A stretch of 64,000 bases of DNA from Sordaria brevicollis (lineage: Eukaryota; Ascomycota; Sordariomycetes; Sordariales; Sordariaceae), in assembly GCA_033439795.1 (NCBI GenBank), contig JAUTDP010000016.1, forward strand, positions 620,001 through 684,000, read 5' to 3'. Positions 13,001-27,500 of this stretch are shown here, piece by piece. How positions within the stretch are numbered: the first letter of the stretch is position 1; each line of letters begins with the position of its first letter. Below the pieces are notes generated by a model. The model saw only the letters and a program-made list of their open reading frames with translations, ran no database searches and was not told the DNA's origin. The translations under genes and the position numbers were made by a program.

Positions 13001-16000
13001 TCTATTAATTTTTAAATCCGGTATAAAGGTTATTCTTTCTAATTCTTTTATATAATTAAATTCTTCTCCGATTTCTTTATTTATAACGGTTAATATAGCT
13101 TAAGTTTGGTTAAAAGAAATCGATTTATATTTATTGAAATCGATATCCTAAATCGTTTTAAATCGTTAATTTTTATAAAATTATATTAGGGTTAAATTCG
13201 GGTTTACTATTAAAATAAATTTAATTATATTTGCGTCGAGGATATAGTTACGGATATATTTATTTTAAAATACGAATATAAAATCCTTTAGTATATTAAT
13301 TAATATAGTAATATTAAAATAGGCGTAATTTATAAATATTCGTATTTTATAATATAGCGGAATTATTACGTTATAATTAATTATAACTTTATGGGTAATT
13401 AATTTTATTTTACTATAAATTTTAATAATTATACCGCGATACGAATCGACCTTTATTATATTAAATTTAAAATTAATTAAAACTACGTTCGGGACGGTTT
13501 AAAATATACTAAATAAGAATTTAATTAGGAGTTTATTAATAATTTAGGTTTTAATACGGAATTTAATTCGAATTACTTTATTATCTATTATTTTTATTAT
13601 AAATAGGTCGAAATTTATTTACTATTTTAGAATTATATTACTTCCTATAATATTGAAATTCTTTTCGATTAAATTATCGAATTCGACGTTAACGCTTTTT
13701 CGAAGGAAATTTCGGTCGATAAAAATATTAGAATAGTTTATATCGATATAAATTATATATTCGAAGCCGAATTTGGTAAATTGGATTATAATTTGAAAGA
13801 AAGTATATAATATTCCTTCGACTTTAAAGGGTATCGGTTTAGCGTTAATTATAAGGAGGTTAGGGCCGATTAATTTAGGGTTTATTATTATTATAACGGT
13901 AGCGTTCGATTAAGTAGGTTATAATTTTAATTTAAAGTTATAATAATTATTATTTAGGGTATATTAGAATATATAACGACGAATTTTAAATCGCTAGCGG
14001 TATTTCTTATATATAATTCGTTTTAAATTACCAAAAAGTACGAAATAAATTAAAAATTAATTATATTTATTAATTATATAATGAAATATAGACGTAATAC
14101 CGGTATTAGTAAATATAAAAGCTTTTTCCTCGTTAAAATTAAAATAATAATCGTATTTTTTAAAACTTTAAATATAAAATTAATAAATTTCTTCGTCGGA
14201 TTTATTACTTATATTAATAATAATTTCGCGCTCTTTATTAATTAAAAAAGTACCGTTAGAGTAGCGTACGCTAAGTTTAATTTAATAGCGGTAAAAACGT
14301 TTATATAGGCGGCGAATTTAAAATAGTTTTTTATTTCCCTTTTTCTAAAGTTTATTTTTATTATAAGCCTTTTAACGGTTGGATTCGTTAATAAAGTCCT
14401 ATTTCTATTTATTTTAATAATTAAAACGGCGGTTTAAATCGTAGGGCGGGTAATTTGGGCCGCGGTTATATATAATAATATTTATAGGGGTTAGGGTAGC
14501 TTATTAATAATTTAATTCGGTTATAATGTAATAAAAATTATTAATAAATAAATATTAGGTCTTAGGGGCGGGTAGAATTAAACGAATATTTTCGAATAAA
14601 GTAAACTTTCTTTCTAATTCGGTTTTTATAAAACGAATATTAAAATCGGTATTATAACCGTTAAAATTATTAATTAAATTAAATCGATAGATTTTAATTT
14701 TTTATTTAATATATTTAATAAAATTATCAATCGATATATTATAGGACAATTCCTAAATTAATTAATGTAAGTTAAAGTAAATAGCGAATTAAATATAGGA
14801 ATTAATATTAAAAATATTATTATCTCTAAATTCGCGGCTCTAACGTAGAATTTAAAAAGCTATAACGTAGATTGGCTTATTAGTAATATAATCCTCGTAC
14901 GAGTATTTAATAGAATCGAATTTAATTAGGATTTAATTTCTTATCGGTTTAAAATAGGCGATTAAAACGGCCTTTTAAATATTTAAATCGACCTTATAGG
15001 CTATTTACTATTAAGGATTTAATTAAATTATTTATTAGATTTTAATTACTCTATAGAATAATTCGTTGAAATTAAAGTGTAAATATTCGATATAAATTAA
15101 AGTTATAACGTTCGATATAATAAATTCGAAGAATAAATAGACCGATTTATAATAAATATCCCCTTTATATATATAATATTTATAACCTTAATATTCAAAT
15201 TTAAATATATCGGGGTAGAAAAAACCAGCCTATTTAACTTTCTATCCCTAAAAATTTCCGTTAAGATTATTACGGTTAAAAACGTTATTAAAATTAACGG
15301 CGAATTTAATAACGATTTAATTTAAAGTTTAAACGTTATTATTAATAGTCGTTATTATTATAATTTAAATTATAATAATAAATTTAATTCCGTCGAATTA
15401 ATTTTATTAATTTCCATTTTGGCTTTAACTAGTAAATTAGTTTTAAAATTAATTTTCCCTTTAATTTTAACTTTAAGCTTAGCCGCGTCCTTAAAATTAG
15501 GAATTACCGTTACCCTAATTATAAGGGTTTATATAAAACGTAAAGTTAAAAAATCTTACTTTAAGGTCGAAACCCGAATTAAATTATCCTATATCCCGTT
15601 TAAATATAATTTAAATAATATTAATTAAAGGTCTTATAAATTTAAGGATTTAATTAATTACTTTCGATAAAAAAGTTATTAAATTTAATAACGGTTTTTA
15701 AAATATTTAAAACCGTAATTAATTCGGTTAAATTAAAACGTTTAATAAATTTTAAATTAATTGCTAATAATTATTATAAAAAATTTCTAACGTTATATCC
15801 GGTAAATAATTATTAGGAGAACGTATCGAATTAATTAGAGGAGGAAAAAAATTTCGAAAGGGGTTACGAAATTGGGATAAAATTTTCTCCCTTTTTTTAT
15901 TAATTTAATAGGGTAAGGATAGGGTAAAAGTAATTTTACATTAATTTTTCGTTTTTTTTTCTAAATTCCTTATTACGTTAATTCCTTCCCTATTTTTACT

Positions 16001-17939
16001 TTTCGATTTATTAAATTCTATTTTATAAAATTTAAATTAAGGATAAAAATTATTTTGAGGGAAAAGCGGTTTTATAACGAATCGATTTTAATATCGAATA
16101 GTATCTTCGTTATCTATAACCGATTTTATAATTATTCGAAAATTTAAACCGGTACTTTCCGTCGGTTTATTTTTAAAATTGCCTTCCTAATAAAGTTTTT
16201 CAATTAAATTTAAACTAAATAAATTAGCGGTTTAATTTTTTTAAAATAAGGGAGAATTTAACGGTTAGGGTTCCCGCTATATATAATTACCGGTTTGAAT
16301 TAATAAAAAAGGAGAAGGGGTATCGATTTATATAGAAAATAAATTATTTTAAATTAGCCGCGGTTTATAATAGGCTTTAAAATCTTCCGCGTAATTTTAA
16401 AAGTCTTTTATTAATATAAAAAATTAAATAAATACCCCTTATAAGTTTAAATTAAATTATACCGTAACTAATATATTAAAAGCGTTTAAGAATTTTTTAT
16501 TATTTATATTAATTCGAAGTAAGGTATATATTAATAATAATTATAATATATAAAAAGGTTCCCGAAATAAATATATTAAAGATTAGGTTTCCTGTATTAT
16601 TATATAATATATTTTATTTTAATATTTAATTCGCAATTTAATAAAACCGGGTAATTATAGATATAAAATATCCTTTAACCCGGGGGTTACGTTAAGGACG
16701 AATTTAAATTCAATATATTAATATTTTTTTACTTCGGGGTAAATTTTAATATTTAAAGTATTAATAGCGGTGGTAATTTAATTACACTTCTCCGGTTTAG
16801 GCCGGGTTTTAAATTTAAATCCGGTATTAATCCTACGATTAATTATAGTAAAATAATATCGAATTCCTATAAGAAACGAAATTAAATACTTTTCCAATTT
16901 AAATTGGGCGTTAATTTAAAAATTAATATTAATAAAAGGACGACGACCTTTCGTAAGAAACGAAATTTAATACTTCTCTAATTCGGTTTGGGTTTTAATT
17001 TAATAATTAACGTCGGTAAAAGAACGTCGAATTCCTAAGGGAAACGAAATTTAATACCTCTTTAATTAAATTTTAACTACCTATAATAAATTAAATACGG
17101 ATTTATTACTTAAAGCGGTATAGGGGTCGTTTTTATTAATTTTTAAACCGGTATTTATTTCGCTTTTAGGAGCGGAAACGTTTACTTTATTTAAAAAAGG
17201 TAATAAATTATAAGGGTAATATAAATTAGAATTTAATATAGGTAAATATTATAAATTTATAATAATTACGTATTTTATATATAGTATTTAATTTTATACG
17301 TATTCGGGGTCCGAAACGTTATAATAAAAGAAAATAAGGTAATTATTAAATTTATAATTGGGTTCTATACCGTCGTTATTATTTTAAGAAAATAAATCGT
17401 TTTAATTATCGAATTAATTAAGAGAATTTTAAATATCGGGTATAGGCGGGACGAATTATTCGATTTAGGGAAATATAATAAAGGATTAATCGTTTTAAAT
17501 AAATTTAACGGCTTATTTAAAAAAGCTTTTAGGGATATAATAATCCAAACTTTAATAAATTAGATATAAAAATAATACTATTAACCGTTTCGTAACTCGA
17601 ATTAATATTAATAATATTAATTCAATATCTAAAAATTACGGTAAAAAATTAATAACCGTTTTAAATCGTTTTTTTAAATTACTTAATATAATTTAGTATT
17701 ATAACGTTACCGGATTCGTATAAATAAAGTCCAATACGTACCGAAGGTCCCGTTAGATTATAAAGTCTTTAAGGTCGAATATAAATATTAATAATTAATA
17801 AAATAGAATAAAAAATAATAATAATGCGAAATAGGGCTAAACTAAAGCGTTAAAAGACTCTTTGGGTTAGGTTATCCATTACGAAATTTCTAAAAGAAAG
17901 GAAGAATATTAATAATTAAAATTATTATTAAGCACTATT

Positions 17940-18245
17940 TATTAAATAATATAAGTTTATAACGTAAAGTCCTTAATAGATTAAATAATTATAGAATATA
18001 ATAATTAATTTAGGAGAGAAATCGAATTAAGGCTCGACTTCTCGGTTATTTACTTATATATAGGAATTAATTCGGGTCGTCCCTAACCCGACTCTTACAA
18101 TACCTAAAGAAGAAGGTAAATCTACGACTGACTTAATATCGAGTCGTAGCTCGACTCTTACGGTACCTAAAGAAGAAGGTGAGTCCACGACCGATTTGAT
18201 ATCGAGTCGTGGCTCGTCTCAACCCATTCCCTTCTTCCCTTCACA
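17940..18245 (-). repeat. LTR of element A (right, 5' LTR on the minus strand)
   Basis: 306 bp, the partner of 6785-7090. The last 150 bases keep many G and C, including the two clear 63-bp tandem units (about 18090-18215) that start CGACTCTTAC and contain AAGAAGAAGGT. It ends TTCACA, directly followed by the TCCCC duplication. Confidence 0.9.
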
Positions 18246-18250
18246 TCCCC
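18246..18250. repeat. 5-bp target duplication of element A, right copy
   Basis: TCCCC, identical to 6780-6784. Confidence 0.9.
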
Positions 18251-19900
18251 CCTCTCTTTAATTCTTTTTATCCTCTTTATTACCCTATTATATTATAAAT
18301 TAACTATAATTAAAAATATAATTATAATTGGCTTTATTAATAATATTAATATTATCGCTATAATAAAAATTACCGAAGAGAATTATAAAATACTTTAAGT
18401 AATATAGGAAATTTATTCCGAATAGGTAAGGGAAAGAAATATAAAATTCGAAGCGAATAAAATAGAATTAATATATTTTATATAAACGAAAGTACTAAAA
18501 ACGGAAATTCTTTAATTCGGGGATATTATATTTCGACCGATGGAATTAATAAAATTCTTAAACGTCTAATTAAATTATAAATTTAATTATCGAACCTACG
18601 CGGAAATTATTAAAAAGAAAATAAAAATTTAAACGAATATATTAATTTAATTAACTATAAAAATTTAAAATTACTCCTTCGTTTATACGAAGGAGATTTA
18701 TATTAAATATATTCGAAGCGTAATTATATATAGAGCTTTAATTTTCTATTAACCGATAAAAATATATAATAAACCCCGAAGGATAATAATCGGATTAATT
18801 AAATATTAAATTAAATATTTAAAAATCGTTACTAAAGCGTATAAAGTTACGCTAATACGGAACTTTAAAACGGAAATTTTTTGCCCGTTATTCGACCTTT
18901 ACTTTAATAAATAGGTAAGGGCTTTCGAAGAGAAATTCGCCCGTACAAATTAAATTAAGTTCGTCCGAAGAATAATAACCTAAATAATTAATTATATTTA
19001 AATAAAACGAATAAGAAGTCGGCCACTTATTAATAAATTAAAAAACGGTATTATTAAAATTAAATAAACGGAGGAATAAATATTAATAGAAAACCTTATA
19101 ATAATTATAGCAAAATTACCCCCAGTAACGGGCGTATTTATTTAATTATTATAATTATTAGAATTTTTAACCTTCGATTGAAAAATATAATTAGAAAATA
19201 CTACGAAAAGAAAATAAATATTATATTATAACTATTAATTAATAGTAACGGTAGCCAAATTAGGTCGGCGGTATAAATTTATAATTATTAACTTCGACCC
19301 GAAATTTAATAATACTATAATAAAACGGTATATAATTAATTAGAAAAAGAAAAAACGGAAAAGAATTTAACCTTCGGAAAATAATAAGGATTATTATCTA
19401 TTAACGAAAACGAAGAGCTCCCTCCTCGTTTAAACGAGAACGGAAGTAATCGGCCTTAAACTTTTCCTTTTCTAAAGGAAAATCCCTAATATTAATACCC
19501 CTATTTACTTATACAGATTAAAATAAGAAATATTCTACTATATTACGTTTAAATATTTCCAAATAATAAATACGTAATTTATAATAACCGATTAGCCGTA
19601 AACGTAAGAATAATTCTAAATTCACTTAAATAATAGAATTAAGGCCGAAAGAATCCTATTATAAATACTTCGATTAAAATAATTAAATAAATACCGCCTA
19701 GCAATTGAATTAAAAGAGGAGCGGCGAAACGAATTCGCTCGTTACTCTTAATTTTATTTTCTTTTTTTCTTTTTCTTTTACTTTTATTTACTAATACGTT
19801 AAAATAAGGACGGGGGGAGGATTTCTATTTAATTAAGAATTTATCGGGCCGCGAAAGCGACGATTTATTTAATTATTACTTCTTTTTATAATTAATTAAA
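18251..19900 (+). pseudogene. LINE ORF2 reverse transcriptase relic, C-terminal half
   Basis: Plus-strand frame beginning PLS.ILFIL, continuous with the QGSP loop left at 6784. GFINN at 18330 replaces the catalytic Asp pair with Asn-Asn. Further blocks follow in the order of the thumb and connection regions of Tad-type ORF2. The downstream end is set by length only. Confidence 0.75.
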
Positions 19901-21347
19901 GCCTTTAATATTTTATTATTATCGGCGAATAAATAATTCTATTCATCGAATTAATAAATATATTAACATATAATATTAATTATAAATTAACGCTAATCGA
20001 ATTAATTATTATTAATAGGAATAGAATTAATAGAACGAGTAATTAGCGAATTAATTTTTATCGGGGAATTATTACGGGAAGGTATACGAATATTATTACT
20101 ATTCTAAGGAATTCTACTATTACCGCTATAAAATAAACTACCGCTATTATTATAAGGTAAACTACTATTATTATTATAAGGATACTACCCGAAGGAATAC
20201 GACCGCCGATTAAAATATTTTTATTAAAAAAGAAGAATTCGTAATAACTTTTTTAAAAATAATTATTAACCGACTATTTTCTATAACGAATAAATTATTT
20301 TAAGGTACTAATAAAATTATCGCTAATAAAATAAAAACGAATCGCGCCGGTAAATTCCTTAGCGACGATATAAAAGCGGATAAAATAATCGCGGAATTCG
20401 TTATTAATTAGGTTTTTAATAATAACCTTCTCTTAAAAAATATTATAAAAATTATAAAAATTACGAAGTATATCGATTATATAATGCAAAACTATTAAAA
20501 TATATTAAGTAATTTAATTAAATTTATTTAAAAACGAATTAAAATAGGAAATATTAATAATATAGAAAATAGTAATTTATTCGGGTAATTAAAAATATAG
20601 TAAATCGACTTAATAACGGCCTTTATATAAATATTATAACCCGGGACGGCTAAGAAGGCGAAAAGGGCCTTAATTAATTAAAAAATATAAATAAAATATA
20701 AGGGAATGCGGATATAATTTCGGAAAAATTAATATAAGGATAGAATATAGCGGAGGGAAAATTTACCCTTTCTCCAGTATATAGAAGAATTTATTATTAA
20801 TAAAGCGTTTAATAATATATTCGAAATTAATTTTAATATTAGTATTAATTATATTAAATATAAAGGTCGGCGAAAGAGGGCGAAGGGGAAATGAATTTTC
20901 GCCTTTATCTTCGTTAGAAATTTCTATTATTTTATAGAGCGCCTTAACGCGTTTTTAACGGAGAATAATTATTTTAAATCGATTATTATTATTATTAAAG
21001 GAAGGAAAAGCCTAAAAAAGCCTAAAGGATAAAAGGTTTTTATATTTAAAGGAAGGAAATTTTTATATTAATATAAACCGTAATAAAAATATAATTATAA
21101 TAAAGGGAGGAAGAAAATAAAAGGAGTAAAAGAAAGTTTAACGGTTAGGAAATTTAATAGTAATTAAAAGGGCAAATAAGCGGGGAATAGAAGGCGGAAA
21201 GCGGTAGTAAATAAAAGGACGGGACGGCGGATTAAGAAAGTAAAACGGTTTAATATTTTAACGTAATAGTAAATAGGAGGGATAAAACGGATATTAATTG
21301 CGTTAGCGGTAAGTGTATATTACGATTGTAGAACGCTAAAGAAGTGG

Positions 21348-21363
21348 CGCGGATAAGTCCGCG
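21348..21363 (+). other. Perfect GC hairpin in the LINE 3' tail
   Basis: CGCGGA-TAAG-TCCGCG forms a 6-bp stem with a 4-base loop, about 130 bases from the LINE 3' end, inside a stretch (about 21290-21480) that keeps G and C while everything around is AT-rich. LINE reverse transcriptases often recognise a structured 3' end of their RNA, so this is a candidate recognition element (inference). Confidence 0.5.
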
Positions 21364-21491
21364 TTAGGAAATATAGCCGGGGTTTTTATCCGGGGCGTTT
21401 AACGCCTACGGTTTTATCTTACGGGGAATCGGAGATAGACCCTATACTATATTAGCGCTATAAATTTAGCTAGGGAATAAGAATCTTACTT

Positions 21492-21506
21492 AATATAATT
21501 AAATAA
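21492..21506. repeat. Target-site duplication of the LINE, right copy
   Basis: Second copy of AATATAATTAAATAA (see 3038-3052), after which element B resumes in its RNase H region. Confidence 0.75.
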
Positions 21507-24500
21507 TTTACTTTATAATTTTATAAATTTATATAAAGTATACGATTTCGAATTTTATAAATTAATACCGCTTTTTAGCGTTTAAAAACCGTTTATTATA
21601 AAATATAATTGGTTCGATATTTATAATAAAGAAAGATTTACTATTTTAAAAATTATTTTTTAAATAGAAGATAATTAAATTGAAATTAAATTCGAATAAT
21701 ATATTGATTTTATAAAACGTTTAACGGTTTAAATAATAATAGAAAAGGATTTACTCTTTATAAAATTAATTTTATAAAATTTTAAAAGCTTTTTTCTTTT
21801 ATTAAGTAGGTTTAAAAATAACCGTTTTCGTAAATTTTTAGCGGACGGGTTAATTTTTATTCTTTAGTATCCTTTTTTCCGTTTTAATTTACGTTATAAA
21901 CGCAATTTTATAATCCTTAAGTAGTTTTACTTTTTGGGTAAATTAGGGTACGAATTTTTTAAAGAAATTGCCGATACCGATATAGCGTTCGAAATTAACT
22001 AAATCGGTAAGTATTTTAATATCCCGGATTATAGTAATTTAATTTTTAATTATTATTAAGCCGAATATTAATACTTTATAATTTAAAAGACGAATTAATA
22101 AATAGATTACGAATAATTTTTTCGTTACGATATTTAAATTAATTTTTTTAAATAATTTTAAAATTATTTCGATATAAATAAAATATTCTTTCATTATATC
22201 GTTAAAAACGATTATATTATCGATATAAATAATTATAAAAGTTTAATAAAAGTAAAATCGCTTATTTATAAATTTTTAAACGTAAAATAATAAATTCTTA
22301 TAATTTATTAAAGCGACGTTTAATTTTTTTAAATTTCTAAGGCTAATTAGGATTATTTTATTATAATAATAAAAATAAACGGGGAATTAGTAAAAAAAGG
22401 TTAAATTATCGAAAATATTAATAAAGCGTTTATTTTATATATAAACGATAATAGAATTTTAAATCGGTAGAAGGTAGGAATCGTTAATAATAATTTTATT
22501 AATAGGCCGTTAATTAATAACGACCTTCATTTTACGTTTATTATTTACCGTCCTTTAAATTATAAAATAAGGGTATTTAGAGGGGGTAGGACGTTTTATT
22601 TATTTTAATTTTCCGTTTTCGTATATTTTATTAAGCGTTTTATTTAAAATTTCTATATCCTTTAAATTAAATTAATATAAACGAAACGCGACTTTTTTAT
22701 AATATTAATTATTGATTAAATCGACGTATAATATTTCGTCCTCGTTAATAATAATAGTGCCGGTACTATTATAAACGTTATATTTATTAATTATTATTTT
22801 AATTTTCTTAATAAAGGCCGGGTTTTTTATATAAATTATAATGCTAAAATTAAATTTAATTTCGGGGATATTTTCAATTTTACCGATTTTTAAGGACGGA
22901 ATTTTAATTTAGGTTTACTTTATTAAACGGAGTGAATCGTCCTTTATTAAAGGTTTATTTTTAAGAATTAATTTAATAATTTCTTTTACCGCTTTATTAA
23001 TTTTTAAATTTAATATAAAGGTTATTTTCTTTAATTCCTTTATATAATTAAATTCTTTTCCAATTTTTTTATTTATAATAATTAATATAATTTAAGTTTA
23101 ATCGAAAGAAATCGATTTATATTTATCGAAATTAATATTCCGAATCGTTCCGAATTATTAATTTTTATAAAATTATATTGGGGTTAGGTTCGGGTTCGCT
23201 ATTAAAATAAATTTAATTATACTTATATCGAAGATATAATTACGGATATATTTATTTTAAAATACGAATATAAAATCTTTTAGTATATTAATTAATATAA
23301 TAGTATTAAAATAAATGTAATTTACGGGTATTTATATTTTATAATATAACGGAATTATTATATTATAATTAATTATAATTTTCTAAATAATTAATTATAT
23401 TTTATTATAGGTTTTAATAATTATAATGCAATACGAATCGATTTTTATTATATTAAATTTGGAATTAATTAAAACCGCGTTCGGGACGGTCTAGGACGTA
23501 TTAAATAAAAATTTAGCCGGGAGTTTATTAACAATTTAAATTTTAATACGGAATTTAATTCGAATTATTCTACTATTTATTATTTTTATTATAAATAAAT
23601 TCAAATTTATTTACTATTTTAGAATTACGTTACCTCTTATAATATTAAAATTTTTTTTAATTAAATTATCGAATTTAATATTAACGTTTCTTCGAAGGAA
23701 ATTTCGGTCAATAAGGATATTAAAATAATTTATATTAATATAAACTATATATTTAAGGCCGAATTCGGTAAATTGGATTATAATTTAAAAGAAAGTATAT
23801 AACGTTCTTTCGATTTTAAAGGGTATTAATTTAGTATTAATTATAAAGAGGTTAAAGCCGATTAATTTAAGGTTTATTATTATTATAGCGGCGGCGTTTA
23901 ATTAAGTAAATTATAATTTTAATTTAAAATTATAATAATTATTATTTAAAGCGTATTAGAATATATAGCGACGAATTTTAAATTATTAATTGTATTTTTT
24001 ATACGTAATTCGTTTTAAATTATTAGGAAATATAAAATAAATTAAAGATTAATTATATTTACTAATTATATAATAAAACGTAAACGTAATATTAGCGTTA
24101 GTAAATATAAAGGTTTTTTCTTTATTAAAATTAAAATAATAATTATATTTTTTAAAATTTTAAATACGAAATTAATAAATTTCCTCGTTAAATTTATTAT
24201 TTATATTAATAGTAATTTTACGTTCTTTATTAATTAAAAAAGTACCGTCGGAGTGGCCTATACCGAATTTAATTTAGTAATAGTAAAGGCGTTTATATAA
24301 GTAATGAATTTAAAATAATTTTTTATTTCCTTTTTTTTAAGGTTTATCTTTACTATAAGCTTTCTAACGGTTGGATTTATTAATAAAATCCTATTTCTAT
24401 TTATTTTATCGATCAAAACGGTAATTTAAATCGCGGGGCGGGTAATTTAGGCCGCGGTTATATATAATAGTATTTATAAAGGTTAGAGTAGCCTATTAAT

Positions 24501-27500
24501 AATTCGATTTAATTATAATATAGTAGGAACTATTAGTAAATAAATACTATATTTTAGGAGTAAGTAGAATTAAATAAATATTTTTAAATAAAGTGAATTT
24601 TCTTTTTAATTCGGCTTTCATAAAATAAATATTAAAATTAGTATTATAGCCGCCGAAATTATTAATTAAATTAAATTAATAGGTTTTAATTTTTTATTTA
24701 ATATATTTAATAAAGTTATTAATCGTTATACTATAGGACGGTTTTTAAATTAATTAACGTAAATTAAGGTAAATAGCGAATTAAATACGGGAATTAATAT
24801 TAAAGGCGTCGTTATTTTTAAATTCGCAATTTTAATATAGGATTTAGAGAATTATAATATAAATTAATTTATTAATAATATAATTTTTATACAAATATTT
24901 AATAAAGTCGAATTTAATTAGGATTTAATTTTTTATCGGTTTAAAGTGGGCGATTAAAACGGTTTTTTAAGTATTCAGGTCGATTTTATAGGTTATTCGC
25001 TATTAGGGATTTAATTGGGCTATTTATTAAATTTTAATTATTTTCTAGAATAATTCGTTAAAATTGAGGCGTAAATATTCGATATAGGTTAAGGTTATAG
25101 CGTTTAATATAATAAATTCGAAAAATAAAAAAATTAATTTATAATAAATATCCTTTTTATACGTATAGTATTTATAGCCTTAATATTTAGATTTAAATAT
25201 ATTAAAGTAGAAAAAACCGGTTTATTTAATTTTTTATCCTTAGAAATTTTTATTAGGATTATTACGGTTAAAAGCGCTATTAAAATTAGCGGTAAATTAA
25301 GTAGCGATTTAATTTAGGGTTTAGACGTTATTATTAGCGGTTATTATTATTATAATTTGGATTATAGTAATAAATTCGGCTCCGTCGAATTAATTTTATT
25401 AATTTCCGTTCTAATTTTAATTCATAGATTAATTTTAAAATTAATCTTCCTTTTAATTTTAATTTTAAATTTAGTTACGTCTTTGGGATTGGGAGCTACT
25501 ATTATTTTAATTATATAAATTTATATAAAATATAGGGTTAAAAAATTTTGTTTTAAAGTCGAAACCCGAATTGGGTTATCCTATATTTCGTTTAAATATA
25601 ATTTAAATAATATTAATTTAAAGTTTTATAAATTTAGGGATTTAATTAGCTATTTTCGATAGGAAAATTATTAAATTTAATAACGGCTTTTAAAATATTT
25701 AAAACCGTAATTAATTCGATTTAATTAAAACGTTCGGTAGGTTTTAAATTATTAATTATTAATAATTATTATAGGAAATTTTTAATATTATATCCGGTAA
25801 ATAATTATTAAAAGAATATATCGAATTAATTGAAGGGGGAAAAAAATTTCGAAAGGGGTTATAAAATTAAGATAGAATTTTTTCCCTTCTTTTATTAATT
25901 TAATAGGGTAGGGACGGGGTAAAAATAATTTTGCGTTAATTCTTCGTTTTTTTTTTCTACGTTCCTTGTTCCGTTAATTCTTTTTTTTTTTTTTATTTTT
26001 TAATTTATTAAATTTTCTTTTATAAAACCTAGGTGAAGGACGAAAATTATTTTAAGGGAAGAATAGCCCTATAATAAATCGGTTTCGGTTTTGAGTAGTA
26101 TCCTTATTATCTATAACCGATTTTACCATTATTTGAAAGTTTGAACTAATATTTTCCGTCGGTTTATTTTTAAAATTACTTTCCCAATAGAATTTTTAAA
26201 TTAAATTTAGGTTAAATAAATTAATAATTTAATTCTTTTAAAATAAGGGAGAGTTTAGCGGTTAGGGTTTTCGCTATATATAATTATTAATTTAAATTAG
26301 TAAAAGAGGGGATAGGGTATCGATTTATATAGGAGATAAATTATTTTAAATTAATTACGGCTTATAATAGGCCTTAAAATCTTTTATATAATTTTAAAAG
26401 TTTTCTATTAATATAGGAAATTAAATAAATACCCCCTACGGGTTTAAATTAAATTATATTATAATTAATATTTTAAGGGCGTTTAAAAGTTCTTTATTAT
26501 TTATATTAATACGAAGTAGGGTATATATTAATAATAATTATAATATATAAGAAAGTTCCCGAAATAAATATATTAAAGATTAGGTCTTTTATATTATTAT
26601 ATAATATATTTCGTTTTGGTATTTAATTTATAATTTAAAGGAGCCGGGTAATTACGGATATAAAATATCCTTTAACCCGGGGGTTATATTAAAAATAAAT
26701 TTAAATTCGATATATTAATATTTTTTTATTTCGGGGCGGATTTTAATATTCGAAATATTAGCGGTAATAGTAGTTTAATTACGCTTTTTTAATTCGGGCT
26801 AAATTTTAAATTCGGATTTAATATTAATTTTATAATTAATTGCGGTAAAATAATATCAAATTCCCGTAGGAAATAAAATTAAATATTTTTTTCATTTAGG
26901 TCGAATATTAATTTAAAAATTAATATCGGTAAAAAAATAATAATTTCCTATAGGAAACGAGGTTTAATACTTCTCCGATTCGGTTCGGGCTTTAATTTAA
27001 TAATTAATAATAGTAGAAAAACGTCGAATTCTTAAAGGAAACGAAGTTCGATATTTTTTTAATTAAATTTTAATTATTTATAATAAATTAAATATAGATT
27101 TATTATTTAAAGCAATATAAAGGTCGTCTTTATTAATTTTTAAATTAATATTTATTTCGTTTTTAAGGGTAGAGATATTTATTTTATTTAAGGAAGGTAA
27201 TAGGTTATAAGGGTATTATAAATTAGAATTTAATATAAGTAAATATTATAAATTTATAATAATTACGTATTTTATATATAGTATTTGGTTTTATACGTAT
27301 TCGGGGTCCAAAATATTATAATAAAAGAAAACGGGGTAGTTATTAAATTTATAATTGGATTTTATACCGTCGTTATTATTTTAGGAAAATAAATCGTTTT
27401 AATTATTAAATTAATTAAAAGAGTTTTAAATATTAAGCGTAAGCGGGACGAATTTTTATACCTATTATAATTCGACCTAAGGAAATATAATAAAGGATTA

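Larger units (their letters stand above)
6785..18245 (-). mobile_element. Ty3/gypsy chromovirus copy A, complete but RIP-mutated
   Basis: An 11.46-kb LTR retrotransposon on the minus strand, bounded by 306-bp LTRs (6785-7090 and 17940-18245) and a perfect 5-bp duplication. Reading down the minus strand from the right LTR come a gag/protease region (about 17900-13200, too decayed to read), reverse transcriptase (about 13000-11900), RNase H (about 11880-11300), integrase (about 11200-10150), a GPY/F module (about 10130-9900), a chromodomain (about 9830-9690), and about 2.6 kb of further sequence before the left LTR. A G-rich purine run on the minus strand (7091-7105 region) next to the left LTR fits a polypurine tract and confirms the orientation. 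It is the youngest layer of the nest. All frames are broken. Confidence 0.9.
18251..21491 (+). mobile_element. Tad-like LINE, 3' part (RIP-mutated)
   Basis: This continues the LINE interrupted at 6784. It opens with the second half of the reverse transcriptase, including GFINN (former GFVDD, the catalytic YxDD equivalent) at 18330-18344 and a TEEN motif near 18370-18382 that Tad-type proteins carry just after it. The C-terminal ORF2 region runs to about 19900. From there to 21491 the sequence is unassigned, ending in a 200-base tail with little RIP. No poly(A) tail is visible. The right target duplication follows at 21492. Confidence 0.8.

Noticed and set aside
15419..15628. 69-codon open frame in the AT-rich block (also those at 7239-7448 and 31380-31598)
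   Set aside because: All start with TTG inside RIP-decayed retrotransposons and run counter to or out of frame with the element genes. Chance survivals.
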